Source: Lagopus muta
Lineage: Eukaryota; Chordata; Aves; Galliformes; Phasianidae
Direction of reading: 5' to 3'
Length of the DNA stretch: 64,000 nt
NCBI RefSeq assembly: GCF_023343835.1
Contig: NC_064437.1
Span: forward strand, 47,150,967 to 47,214,966
A program made the translations under genes and the position numbers. Every line of letters starts with the position of its first letter. Position 1 is the stretch's first letter. The notes beneath the pieces are model-generated. The model was given only the letters and a program-made list of their open reading frames with translations. It searched no databases and was not told the origin of the DNA. Shown one piece after another: positions 1-13,300 of the stretch.

Positions 1-486
1 CAATACTTGTGTAAGGACTAGTAGTGGCAACCTGGGTGACAAAAAAGCTGTGAGTTAAGTTGGATTTAGAACTGAAGAGGAGTAATGATGGAAGGAGGTG
101 AAATCAGAGCATGGTTTATTTCTAAACCATTAGAATGGTATTTGTAGTGTATCATGCACCAGGAGTGAATGAAACATTACATAAACGCTTTGTAATAGTA
201 AAAGAGGTTGCTGGAAGAAGGAGAACATGGAATTACTCATAGATAAGGGGTAAATTGAGACAAAAAAGTGCTAGTAGAGTAGCTGCAGTAAATTCTATGT
301 TTCAGACAGAGTGTTGGATAATAGTGGGGAATCGGGCTGGTTTGCATGATTTTGTGCTGATTAATTTGTGTGGTATGTTTGACTGCTGTTGTCTGACTTC
401 TGAGACAGCTTTGAGGTTGACTTGTATAGTTCAGTATTCTGTCTGATTTTGCTCCACTGATATTCTTAACGGTTTATGGTTTTCAG
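1..486 (+). other. GBF1: GBF1 intron, 3' part
   Basis: This is the end of an upstream GBF1 intron, closing with the acceptor TTTCAG at 481-486. A short open frame at 255-446 has no recognisable coding character. I see nothing else here. Confidence 0.8.
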
Positions 487-3400
487 TTGAAAATGAGAGC
501 TGGAGGAATGAGTGAGTCATCAAAATGGAAAAAGCAGAAGAGATCACCAAGGCCCCCTCGACATGTAACTAAGGTCTCTCCTGCAACAGAACAACCAGCA
601 GCCAACACTAGTAATGTCACAGGTAGGTTGAAATCTATTTCCAGAGACCAAACAGCATCTGTTTCAGAGCTATCTTGGAATGTCTTCATTTAATTTCTCT
701 GAACAAGTTTATCTGCATTATACTTTTTTAAATTTTAGTTTTTGATGTCTGTAGCAATAAATATGTTGTAGCTCTTCAGATCCAGGAGAAAAAGTTTGAA
801 GGAAATAGAATATGTATTGATGACAGAAAGCACGGCCCCATTGCTAATATGACAGCATTTCTCTGCCTTTAGTGTGCCTCATAATAGTTTATATGGAAAG
901 GAAAGGAAACCTTAAAAGGAGGCTGAGGTTATATGAAACTGTTTGGTATGGAGGAGATGGAGGGTGCCTCAGGTATGTGAGGAAATTGAGAACAAAAACT
1001 CTGGAAAGAGGCGAGCTATGGGAGATGAATCTGGGGAGAAAAGAGTGCTAAAAAGACTGTATGATGCAGTTGTCTGCAATAGGAGATTGTTGATCTGAGT
1101 GGCGTATTTTTTCATGTACTACTGAAGGATGTACTCAACGTTGTATCAAAGAGGGTGGGGGTGATGGTAATGGAAGAAGAGCAAAGGTTGACAAGGGAAG
1201 CAATAAAGGTGGAACTAGGGAATGTGCAGAGACCTACGTATCTGGAACAGGTGAGTGAACATATTTCTCACTACAAGTGTAAAGATTGAAAGTGTGCACC
1301 CGTAATCCATGACATTTAATAAAAGTCATGGGGCTGCACGCATTGAGACAGGGAAATATGGGGGACACTTAAAACTGTTACAGGAAGAATAGAGGATCTA
1401 TGATATGGAAAAAAGACATGAAGAGTTGTGTAGAGGAAAAAAAAAAGGTAGAGCAGTACATGAAATGAGTTTGTGTGCAGGAAATTGTTCAGTATACACA
1501 TTAATCCTTTGGCGTGTGCTTCAATTCAGCCTGCTGAAGTGATGCAGTCTGTGAGAAGTGCTGTGAGCTTGAGAACATAATGCTGGGGGACTTCTATATC
1601 TTATTATTGTGTAATAGACTAAATAGTAACAGCTGTTTAAACCTCTTTTGGATGAGTCCTTCTGGCTGAAAAGTACTCTGCTTCTTGTGCGCTCTACATT
1701 TTGACGTCTCAGACATAAACATTAACAGTGAAAGGAAGCAGACAGGAAATTTGAAACAATAGCTGTGTAAAATACGTAGTTCTGACTCTTTTTCCATTGC
1801 AGAAACCTATTAAATATATTGTGAATGATTGTAGGACAATGTATTAATTGTGCAAAATGGCAAAATTGATTGTGTTAACATACTGCATTTTGAAAAACTT
1901 ATTTAGGATACTTCCAAAAATCACAGCGATAAACATCCCACTATGCAAAACCATATGCATTTCACATGTAAATACATAACTCTTCTTTGTATCTTTTTTG
2001 ATTACCATGCTCTTGAGTGTATCTTCTCTTTGAAAATATTTGGTTTATTTATTTATTAAGTTCTCTTAAAGGAAGGTTTAGATTCTTGGAGCATTGTATT
2101 GTGTTTAGAAATAGTAAAAATACTCAATACTCTGTTTCAGACCTATCTGGATTCTATTGCAATTATTTCTTTAATGTGTTTTAAAGAAATAGATCTTTCC
2201 TTCCAGTTAAGGTTAAGAATCATCATCGTCGTCGTCGTCATCATCTCACTTTGAAGGAATGACTAAAACTTGATGCAAGTCTTTAAAGTGCTTGTGCCAT
2301 TCTATCTGAGTGTGAAGTACACCTTTGGGGCTGTTTTCTACTTTCTTCTCAATGAGAGAAATCCTCTGCACCCTTTGTTTAAAGATATGAATTACCTTAT
2401 TCTCTGAGTCTGTTAGGTTCCAACTACTGTATTTTAATTTGGAGAACTTACAGAATCTTGCTGCATTAATTTTCTATACATTAAACGTTAATACATTTCT
2501 CTACATTAAACGTAAATATCTGAGATAATTTGTAGTGTGATGCCCTGATGAAAGTAGGCCTTTGCTGCTGTACTCATTGTATGAACTTGAGGCTGAGGTA
2601 CAAAATTATGCTGATCTTTTTGGTTCTATCTCTCATCAGCAAGCGGAGTTACTTTCATAGATGCTCCCTCTCCCAGTTCCTCTGGAAGCTCCGAAAATAT
2701 TTCATCTGCAGTCAGCCCTGCTACAGACAGCGGTTTGGAAATGTCCTCACAGACCACCTCCAAGGAAGACCTGACGGACTTGGACCCAGTCACTTCTTTG
2801 GGGCTTCATGCAGGAACGCCTTCAAATGAGGCCAGAGTCACTGAAAATCAGAACCAGCCTGAACTCCAGGTATACAGTTGCTGATAAAGAAGAGCTATAA
2901 CTCCCAGCATCATTAGTTGTGGGTTTAGTACGCACACACTCTATTTCTTTTTTTGGTCGCAGCATTTATATTGTATTTTAAGGCTTAGGGTCAGAGTAAA
3001 ACATCTTCACTATAAGTGATTTGTAAATTCACAAATATGTATATGATTTTTAGAATGACAGGTGCTCTGAGTGGTAAAAATGCTAAGAAGGTGTAGATAG
3101 AAATCGTATGCTGAGATTATGTAGTATTTAAAACAAACAAAAAAAAGAACTAAATCCTAGCCTCAGGAGCAGTAAAACTGATTGTGGGAGTATCTTCAAA
3201 GTTGAATTCTAGTCTCATAGCCTAGAATAAAATAGGTGAGAACTAGATGGAAGTGGAAGTGTTGGAAAGAGAGGGTTATGCAGTTTATCCTATGTAATAT
3301 CTTCTAATTTGTTTTGTTTTTTTTTTTCTTTCCTTCTTGAATGACTGATATAAATGAAGAATGAAAGTCTGAGGGAAGAGAAGATCCAGTCAGCCTCAGT

Positions 3401-3528
3401 TGAATCTATCCCTGAGGTTTTAGAGGAGTGCACTTCTGTAGCAGAACATTCTGACTCTGCCTCAGTTCATGACATGGACTATGTAAATCCCCGAGGAGTA
3501 CGTTTTACTCAGTCTTCCCAAAAAGAAG
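487..3528 (+). other. GBF1: GBF1 exons 487-622, 2640-2869, 3360-3528: DCB-HUS linker
   Basis: Three exons encode the Ser/Thr-rich linker between the DCB and HUS domains. The first starts [20 protein letters not shown], nearly identical to human. The second (junction phase 1) is the most diverged, although a TSKEDLTDL stretch is kept. The third carries [17 protein letters not shown] and ends in TQSSQKEG. The acceptor of the third exon is unusual: the pyrimidine tract ends about 20 bases before the AG at 3358-3359, with a purine-rich gap between. The intron at 623-2639 holds a CAT/CGT trinucleotide run at about 2220-2246 and nothing else I recognise. Confidence 0.9.
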
Positions 3529-4351
3529 GTGAGAGATGGCAGTGTTGCTGAAGTCTGTTCTGCTTTCCACTATTCTGTGTCACTTTCTGCTCTGAAGGTG
3601 ATAAATTCCTGTTCCTCAGCTGGTCTGTGATGATTTCATTTGTAACACTTGTGAGACACCATGAAAAATTAGGAACAATTGTTAACAGTGCTGATGTGTC
3701 TCATTTTCCTTTAGGAGCAGCACTGGTCCCTTATGGATTACCGTGTATTAGAGAACTATTTCGCTTTCTTATCTCGCTTACCAACCCTCTTGATCGCCAC
3801 AACTCTGAGGTGATGATCCACATGGGGTTGCAGCTGCTAACTGTAGCTCTGGAGTCTGCTCCCATTGCAAACTGCCAGTCTCTCCTAGGACTTGTGAAGG
3901 AAGAGTTGTGCCGACATTTATTTCAAGTGAGTCTGACTTGTGCTAGTGCGGGGTTTGGCACTGGAGAGTTAGATACTGATTTGGATCAAATGGTCTACTG
4001 GAGTATTGCTTCTGAGCTTTGATGGATCTCAGTCTAAAAGAAGCTTTTTGCTGTATTGCAGTGGGAGTTCTGAGCTGCACCAGTGAAACGGTGATGTTGC
4101 GAAGCCAAAGATGTTGTCATGAGCCATTTTCTTTAGTCTAGGGCTGAGGAAGATGAAGCTGGTTAGAACGAACTGTTAATTAGGGATAATGACATATTGA
4201 TATAGTTGGTTTTGAGGTAATTATGGATGCAAGTTACTATCTTAGTAGTAGGTAGAACTGTTGCGGTACCTAGCTAGTAACAGCACAAGGGCCATCTTGG
4301 AGGCAGTTCTTCTCCCAGGTTATTTCTCCACAAAAATAATCTGATGACTTT

Positions 4352-4385
<34 letters not shown>

Positions 4386-7300
4386 CAAAACATTGTAGTA
4401 GAAAAATAGTGTTACCACAAGCAGAAGGAATTAAGTATATTTGTTCTCCCTTAGTAAAAATGAGACCGGGGGGCTGAATAAGGGGTTGTTTTGTTTTTCT
4501 TCTTTGTTTTAAATATTTGCTGTGGGAGACCACATGTTGATCTCAAGGCTGTCACGAGTACCAGTACTAATAGCACATAATAAGTAACCTGTATAATTCT
4601 TAAGGCTTTTTGTCTTTCTTGTTCAGCTACTGAGTGTTGAACGGCTCAATCTGTATGCAGCCTCCCTCAGGGTGTGTTTTCTCCTCTTCGAGAGTATGAG
4701 AGAACATCTGAAATTCCAGCTGGAGGTGAGTTTTTTTGAGTTTCAGTATGTACCTAGTAATAGTTCCTCAGGCTTGTTAAAGCCTAGGCAATCAGATGCA
4801 GTCTGAAAACCACTGAGTGGGTGATGGGTAGGCTAAGTATTCCTTGTCTTGTTAGATAATGAAGCATCTTTGAGACTAATATACTGTAGCTGCCTACTTT
4901 CATTCCTTTTTTCTTTTCTTTTTTTTTTTTTTTAACAATAGTAGATTCAGATGCATTAAATAATAGAATTATATGGAACCTTTTTACAGATGCCTTCCAA
5001 ATGAGCCAACATTGAATGTATAGGGTAATGTCAACTCATGTGGGAAGATAATGTTTACATCTGTTTCTGTAAACCTCAACGGTATTCACTGTGCTGCTTT
5101 CCTTCCTCTGAGCTGTCCTCTGTTTCTGGCAGATGTATATCAAGAAGCTGATGGAAATAATCACTGTGGAAAACCCGAAGATGCCCTATGAAATGAAGGA
5201 GATGGCCTTGGAAGCCATTGTTCAGCTGTGGAGGATTCCCAGCTTTGTGACTGAGCTCTACATCAACTATGACTGTGACTACTACTGTGCCAACCTCTTC
5301 GAGGAGCTCACCAAGCTGCTCTCCAAGGTGCTGCACAGTCTGGCTTGTGTCACACTTGTGACATCAAGGCTTGTCCTTTGGCCTTCCTTGGGCTTCTAGC
5401 CTCCTGCATGTGCTGGGGGGACATGGAGGGGAAAGGGTATGCGGAAGAGAAAGTCAGTAAGTCATAACATGGTAAACATATCAGCAGAACCTGCGAGTAC
5501 GAATGGTTGAAAGATTCTAAGTGAGCAATTTGAGACGAAGGATGCTATTTAATATTTGGGAGCACAATAGATAATAAACATGAAATGTATAATAACACAG
5601 CAGATAAACCATAAGAAAATGATCAAATATATATTAGGTAAATATCAAACATGGAAATCGTAGAGGTTTTTATTGTATGATCTAGGGTTCACAAAGCTGA
5701 GGGGAACGTCCCTTCCTATTATGGAGAGAGAGAGAGGAGAGAGGGGAACGTCCCTTCCTATTATGGAGAGAGAGAGAGATACATATATAAAAGTTGTCTA
5801 ATACTTGGGTATTTTCTTTCCCAGAATGCCTTTCCAGTTTCTGGACAGTTGTATACGGTCCACCTGCTGTCTATGGAGGCATTGCTGACAGTGATAGATA
5901 GCACAGAGGCACATTGCCAGGCCAAAGTGCTGAATACTGTACATCAACAAGAGAAGGAAGTTGCCAAATCAGGCCCAGAAACAATGAACTGCACCAAAGA
6001 ATCGAGCAATAGTAAGACACCCTTTCTTGATATTCTGATATTAAGCTTAATATTGTGTTAAACACATGAATCTCATTCTGATAATCTGTGTATTAATCTT
6101 CATAAATATATTTTCAGTTTTCCTGTTGCATGTTGTGTAACTACCCTCTGGTCTTCGTAACCTGCTGTCAGAACAGGGCCTCAGTTCAGTGTTTGAGAAT
6201 GATTTAATACTTTTTTCTATTTCAGATCTTACCTTTTAAAGGATTTAGAAACCTCTTAGAGATGGAATAATCTTAACAATCTTAAGTAAAAAAAAAAAAT
6301 TAAAAAACTCTCTTTTGTTAAATTAAGAAACTAGAACATGTAGTTAAATTTTGTATTGCTAATTGATCAAAACAGCACATGCTTTTTCATGTCTCTGAGT
6401 GGAAAAAAAGAATTACCACGCTTGACTTTGCTTAATATGTACTTGTGAATAAGACTGGATTATTTTTTTTTTTGCCAGCTTCTTCTGTGACCTAGATGTG
6501 TATCTGTTTGAGCATTAGTGAACAGAGAAGCTCTTTTCTTTGTTTTCCTATGGAAATAACACAGATATCTGCTATTGTTTTTTGTTGCTTTGGTGCTTAT
6601 CACAGTAGTTATAACGATGGAACTACTTTGTCTCTCGTGATTTTGTCTCACATAAAGAAGTGAGGCATCTAGTTCCTGGGTTAGCACCCACACCGCCCAG
6701 CACCCATTCCCTGTCTTGCTTTAGTAAATAATACAGTGGAAATAAAATTCAGAGATATTAAAATGTGCGCCTCATTAAGTTTTATATAAAGGTCATGCCA
6801 AAACTGGCAGGCGCAAGAAAAGGGGAGTGTGCTGTGGGATTAATGTAAACAAAGTATTGAGGACACTGAGGACACAGCTACTGGAGAGGGGAAAATCCCT
6901 TAAATAAGCACAATTTGAGTGGTCAGTTCCTTATTTCTTTGGTATCTTTTTCATTGGCTTATGTATTTGTGAGAATTCTTGTTTTGTTTTTAACTTCTGT
7001 AGATAATGAGAGAGCACACAGTGAGGGAAAATCCACCCCTGTAGTCTCAGAGCCGGGTGGGGCATGTCCTCCCACCAGTGGTTGCCTTATGGCTGATCAG
7101 ATAAAGCAAGGCTGCCTGGAATTGGAAGGAGGAGGTGAGACAGGTAATAATCTCTGCAGGGCCCCAAATCTGAATGTGTGTGTACTGAGAATGGTCCTGA
7201 CATTTGCTGGCTGTTTTTACTATGCCATAGACTACTGCAGCTGTTTTGTGCTTATAACTGGAAAGAAATATAGTGGTGACTGTTTGTTTTATATTTGTTC

Positions 7301-10300
7301 TATGTATGCCTACTAATAGTTCAGTTTCTTCTGGGAAGGGGGTTAGATCTGGTAGGCTGCTTTGGAGCAAAAATGGATGACGTTCATCCCAAAGTTCGTA
7401 ATTTAAGGTAGTCAGGGGTTTTCCAGGGGATTAGTAATGTGAATAATCACAGTAGCCAAAAAGTTAATTCTTATGAACGTGTAAAACTGTCCAGGAGAAG
7501 AAACTACTATGCAGCTGTGCTGCAGAAAATGTGAATAGAGCAATGTAGTAGTTGTATAGTAGGGATGTTACTGCCATTTGTAAGGCAGCATGTTGCAGCA
7601 AGTCTCTATGACTGAAAACTGTGATGTGACAAGTGGGCTACTTGTTTCTCTGGGGATATTCTTGACTGTAATCACAATTTGTTCTTCTAGCTGAGAAGAG
7701 TATCCCCAAGAAGCCTACCCGATTTTCTTGCATCCTTCCAAGCCCTCAGGAGCTTATGCAGATTAAGAACAAAAAGAAGGTATGTTTGGGGATGTGTTAG
7801 GGTGTGTTCTCCTTGTTGCCTGTGTCCTGTAGGCTTTGCGTAACTGGTCATGTCTCAGAACTTTTGAGTTCCAGTCTCTGCTGGTGAGAGTTAAGTAGTA
7901 ACTTACTGAAAATTCCACTGTACTTCAGAGACAGCGATGATTACTGTCTGTTCTTTACTTAGTTGTGCTGAGTTGCAAGGAGTTTAGGAAAAATTTCTTG
8001 TCCCAGAGTATGAGGCAGGTTCACCTAAATTCTGGATAGGAAAGTTCCTGGTCTAATTTTCATTATATGGGGTTAATCAGCAAATTCCATCAAAAAGGGC
8101 ACATTGCCTACTTTTGTCAAACTTGTCAGTGGGGTGCATATCGAGAGGCCAGTAGCAGTAGTGCTAGCTAGCTTACTATTCTGTTTGGTCTCATATTTGC
8201 TTTATCGTGAAGGTGACTGAAAATATTGTCTTGATTGTGGCAATTTTTTTTTTTAGCTTTGTTAATCCAGGTTACGGTCTAAACTCTGTACATCTCTGAC
8301 CAGAGATGACTGTATTCTCTTAAATTTATTTGAACAAATACTGAAGAAATTAAACACAGATCTTTTGCTAATGGTGTACCAATCTACTTTGTGATCCACT
8401 CCGTGAGCCTCCAGATATGAATGTGTTTTAAGTCATTGGTTTTGCTCCAAGAAGTTTGCTGCAGAACTGAGGATCTTAGTTCTTTACCTACATTGCAGTG
8501 CTGTTCTGGGATAATGCTAAATGACTTCCTGAGCACATTAGGGAAGATGCTTGTCAGCAGAGTCTTCAGAGGAACTGCTGAGTTTTGACATTAGCTAATT
8601 TCAGTTACTGTTTCAATTATAACTTCTTGTGTTGCTTTATATCTAGCTTTCAAGGCAGCCTTGTTGATGAATTTTGTGTGAAAGTCAGTTGTTCAGGGAT
8701 ACCTTGTATAGTACTTCCACTCTTCTAAATGAAAATTTCTAATGAGACTCCAGCTTCACAACAGTGGAAAACAAGGCTAGAAGAAATTAAGAGCATTGCC
8801 AGTGGCTAGTCCCTGCAGTAGCTGGGAGTTCCCTAAAGAAAATTCCAGGAGCTCCTAGAAAAAGTACAGGACACTACAGCAGAATGCAGAAATACAGTCA
8901 CAATCTCTCTTAGTTTGCCCAAGGAAAATCCTTTTCTGACCCTAAATCAGGTAGTGATTTCATTTTAAGTGTGTAAACAGGGCACACAAAACACTCAACT
9001 TAAGAAATGTTGATGCTGACGTGGCACTGGCTTGTTCTGCTTTCTTTAACTAAAAAAATAAAAATAAAAAAAATTTACCACAGCTGGAAGGCTGAGAAAG
9101 CTAAATAAAAGCAGAAAACACATTATGCATCAGATGGAAAGGTTTATTCTTTTTTTCCAAAGGCAGAAGCTCAGAGGCTGTAGGACTGATGTGATTATAA
9201 ATGCAGTGCAAACAGCCAGCAGTTTGATCTCCTTTCACATTGTCTTAAAACAAGTTCTGTTATGTTCTATATCACAATAGAATACCCTTGGGGCTTGCTC
9301 TACAGGATTTATTGCTGAACAGAAATGCTCCTAGTGTTACAGTCCCTTCAGACCTAACATAATGGGGCAGTACATGGTTACTATTATATTACACCCTCAC
9401 TGGGTTTCCTGTGCTGTCTATGCTGCTTCAGGAGCTACGTGTTTCACTGAAGTTTGAAGATGTTCTCACAGGCAGGAAACAGCAACTTGGTGGCTTCTCA
9501 GTTATTGAGAACCCAGGGGAGCTAGTACTCATGATGGTCATGAGTTTAGTTCACTAGGTCATCACTAGCAGTCTGATTGTGATAGGCACTAACATGGAAC
9601 TGACATTTATTCTAGTGCCTTAGTAAAGTTCATACGGTTATTTGTGCTTTTGGTTTTTCTGAACACCAACAGAAAATTCAGTTAACCCTTTCTCAGCCCG
9701 GTGTTTTACACTGGCTGTGGTACTGTGCAGTTTATTCCCTTCTGAGCTAAAAAAGTACTCATTCTTTCCAGCCTCCAGGTAGCCTTGCCATGCTAGAGCA
9801 TCAGCATGGTTCTTGAAAGCACACTTCAAATGCAGAATGTTGTCTAGTGCTTTGGCTTATGTAGCACTTCTTTCTTGCATTGATTAAAAACTGAGGACTC
9901 TTTTTACGTGCCATGCAGTGAGATAGAATGTGAGAGCCTGGAGCCAAAGGAGACGGACAAGGGCATGGTCTAGTGCTTCCAATGTAGCTGGACAGAGCTG
10001 ATCTTGCCCACGTGTTTGCTAAGGTCCTTGCTCTGCACTGTTTATGTACTGGAGTAGATGAGGCATTTGGAGTAGCAGAGCAAATTGCTCAGTGAAACTT
10101 CTAAGCTTTTCATATTTAGTCTGTTCAGTATGACTTGATGCTGAGTTGTTGTGATGAATACAGATCTTCTGTCCTTGGTTAGCCTTTCCCACTCACTCTG
10201 TATGATAAACTTGATCATGCTAAGGTTAATCCATTTTCTACTTAATGCTTTTGCTTCAAATGCTAAGAACAATCTAAAGTAAGAAATGCATTTCAAGACT

Positions 10301-13300
10301 GTAATTGTCAGAATGTTGTCTTCAGCTCCTGATAACTGGCACAGAGCAGTTCAACCAAAAGCCAAAGAAAGGGATACAGTTCCTGCAGGATAAGAACCTT
10401 CTTGCCACTCCCATCAATAACAATGAGGTGGCCAGATGGCTACGGGAAAATCCTCGCCTGGACAAGAAGATGATTGGGGAGTTTGTGAGTGATCGTAAGA
10501 ACATAGATTTACTGGAAAGCTTTGTTGGGTAAGTATCTTTATGTATCCCTGTAATCGTGAAAGTTGAGTTCAGTGATAACACGTAGTACAACAGTAGTTC
10601 CTGGAGGCATGGGATCTATACCGCTTGGTTCTCTGTGTACTAGCATGCCTTAATTCTGTACATCTCTCACATATGGCTAACACCTGAGATACTTATGATA
10701 GTATCACATCCAGATTGTTTTCAGTAGAGCCATTCTTTGTGAAGACTACCAAGATAATTAAGAATTTCTGTAATTATCAGCGGTTCTTTGCTACCTTTTG
10801 CCTTCTCATGGCATTTTTCTTTGTTCTTCATCCTCCTTTATTATCTGTTTTCAGAGAAATCTGCCATTCTGATGTTGAACCAAACAAGACTGTAGTCAGT
10901 AAGTCTATCCTGTCTTTACTGTCCCATTTCATTTTCTCACTGCATTTCATTCTTGTTGCAGGACTTTCAGCTTCCAAGGTTTAAGACTAGATGAAGCTTT
11001 ACGACTTTATTTAGAGGCCTTCCGATTACCAGGGGAGGCACCTGTAATCCAGAGACTGTTGGAAGCCTTCACAGAGCATTGGAGGGTGTGTACTTGTTGG
11101 GCAGAAAGCTCAAACACTGTTTCTTGTGCATCTGCCTGATGGACATGACAAATCAGACTGCCTATATAGAATCACCAAGGTTGGAAAAAGACCTTCAAGA
11201 TCATGCAGTCCAACCATCCACTTATCACCAATAGTTCTCACTAAACCATGTCCTTCAACACAAAATCCAAACGTTCCTTGAACACCTCCAGGGTTGGTGG
11301 CTCCACCACCTCCCCCCTGGGCAGCCCATTCCAGTGCCTGATATATAAGCTTACTGTATGCTGCACAACATAAAATAAACTGTTATTTTATAAGAGGTAA
11401 CAGTTGCACATAGTGTTTTTTGGAAACTATAACCATAGCCTGATTTTTATTTTTTTTTTCAGTTTGTCCAAGAGGTTATTTAGTGCTGTGATAGAAAAAT
11501 GGTTATTTTGATCACTGTTATATCCCTGTTACTGTAGGACTGACTTGTGCCTGTATTTGCCTTTCAGAAATCAAATGGTTCCCCATTTGCTAATAGCGAT
11601 GCCTGCTTTGCCCTGGCCTATGCAGTTATTATGCTGAACACTGACCAGCACAACCATAATGTCCGCAAGCAGAACGTCCCAATGACTCTGGAGGTGGGTG
11701 CTAGCAGTGTAGGCACCTGTCTTCTCTTTTGTTAGCAATGAAATATCTGGCATTCTCAGAGATTGTTTGTTTATTTCCCCTGGTATTCATGACTCATGTA
11801 TGCAGTAAACTGGTGGGCAGCACTGAGGTTGAGTATGATTGGAGAGGAGGGCTGGAGGTAAGGGACAGTCTTTAGAAGTATTGTGCTTAGCAAGACAGGT
11901 TGGCAAGTTAGTCAAGAGGCTTCTGTACCTGAAAAAATGGTAAACTAAGAGTAAGAATGAGAAGATCATCGAACTGCTTTTCAACAGCTCAACAGTCTGG
12001 GCTTTGAGAGAGTTCAAGTCCTGTGACTGTCAGTGTGCAATACAGACCTGTCACTGATGTCCAGCTTCAGCTAAGCATGTGTTCTGTTATCTCTGTTCTT
12101 TCAGAGTAGAGTGAGTAGAGGCAGGAGCTGCTGTGCATTGCCGTGCTGCTAAGAATAGCATTTTATCTTTGAACTTTGAGGATGGATCTTGAAGAATGCA
12201 GGAAAATCTCCTTCTGGTCCCATAGAAAGCAAGTGGAGTTCTGAATGAAGCCAAGCAGTTCAAGCTGAAGATACTAGGAGAGTTACATCAGTGTTTATTC
12301 ATTTATTTTTTTCCCCAGGAGTTTCGGAAAAACCTGAAAGGTGTGAATGGAGGCAAAGACTTTGAACAGGACATGCTGGAAGACATGTACCATGCCATCA
12401 AGTAAGAATCAACCTGACATCTCCTTGTATGCAGCGAGGAAACTTGAGTTATTTGGTCTGTGAGATCTTCAGTGACCACAGAGAGAGGCTCACTGACCAT
12501 GTTTGCTTCAAACCACCTTCCAGCTCCGTGTGGGACTGGAGTAACAAGCCTGGCACAGTGACTGCAATAGACTTGTATCTTTGGATTCTTGCCATGGTAT
12601 TTTAATCCACAGCACTTAACCTAATATTAAAGAATACACATCTTCTTTCAACATGCATAATAATGGCTGAGTAAGAGCAACACATGAGAAATGTTTAAAT
12701 TAAGAAGCCTCTGTCCTCCAGGCCAGGCGTTTAGATTGCTTCAGAACATTTATGCAGTGCCAGAGATAGCAGCTCATCCCCAGGGCAGCACTGTTGCCTT
12801 GACATAACTGTCCGGGTCTTAGTTGCTTGTTTCATTTCAAAAGCTTTTCAGCTGTTTGTATGAGTCTACTCTGTACACCCAATCTCTCCTGCCATCCCTG
12901 AAGCTCTTGGCATTCTGACGAGTGTTTGAAGAGGATTCCTGGTGGCTGAAGCCTTTTTGGGCACGGACTGGCTCTGAGGGGGGGGGTTTAGTAATAACTC
13001 AGAAATCTACCCTATCAGTAAATCCAGACACTGCAAATTTGAAGCTGAGAGGATTATGTCTCTGGGGAGACAGGATATAACTCTTGACTCTCAGCTGGTT
13101 TCAATCTGCAGTTGCAGGCAATGACTTATGCTGGAAGCAGGACAGTGTACTTATGTTGGGCCTCTCTTTTGAGCATTATCAGGAAGATGGGGATGCTGCC
13201 TGTACCAGCTATCTAGAAATTCTTTGAGTTGGCTCAGTCTTTCAAATAGAGTTCTGGTTTTGATTGACCTTTTTTTCCTGAGGGTGTTGTTAATGTTGTT

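Larger units (their letters stand above)
3715..6011 (+). other. GBF1: GBF1 exons 3715-3926, 4627-4725, 5133-5327, 5825-6011: HUS domain
   Basis: These exons encode the HUS domain (homology upstream of Sec7), which in large Arf GEFs pairs with DCB for dimerisation and membrane recruitment. The sequence starts [20 protein letters not shown] and continues through [19 protein letters not shown]. The third exon holds the signature HUS box NYDCD inside [19 protein letters not shown]. Junction phases are 1, 0, 0, 0 and 1, and all join. The third exon ends in the poor donor AAG|GTGCTG, yet the protein matches human up to that point. Confidence 0.95.
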
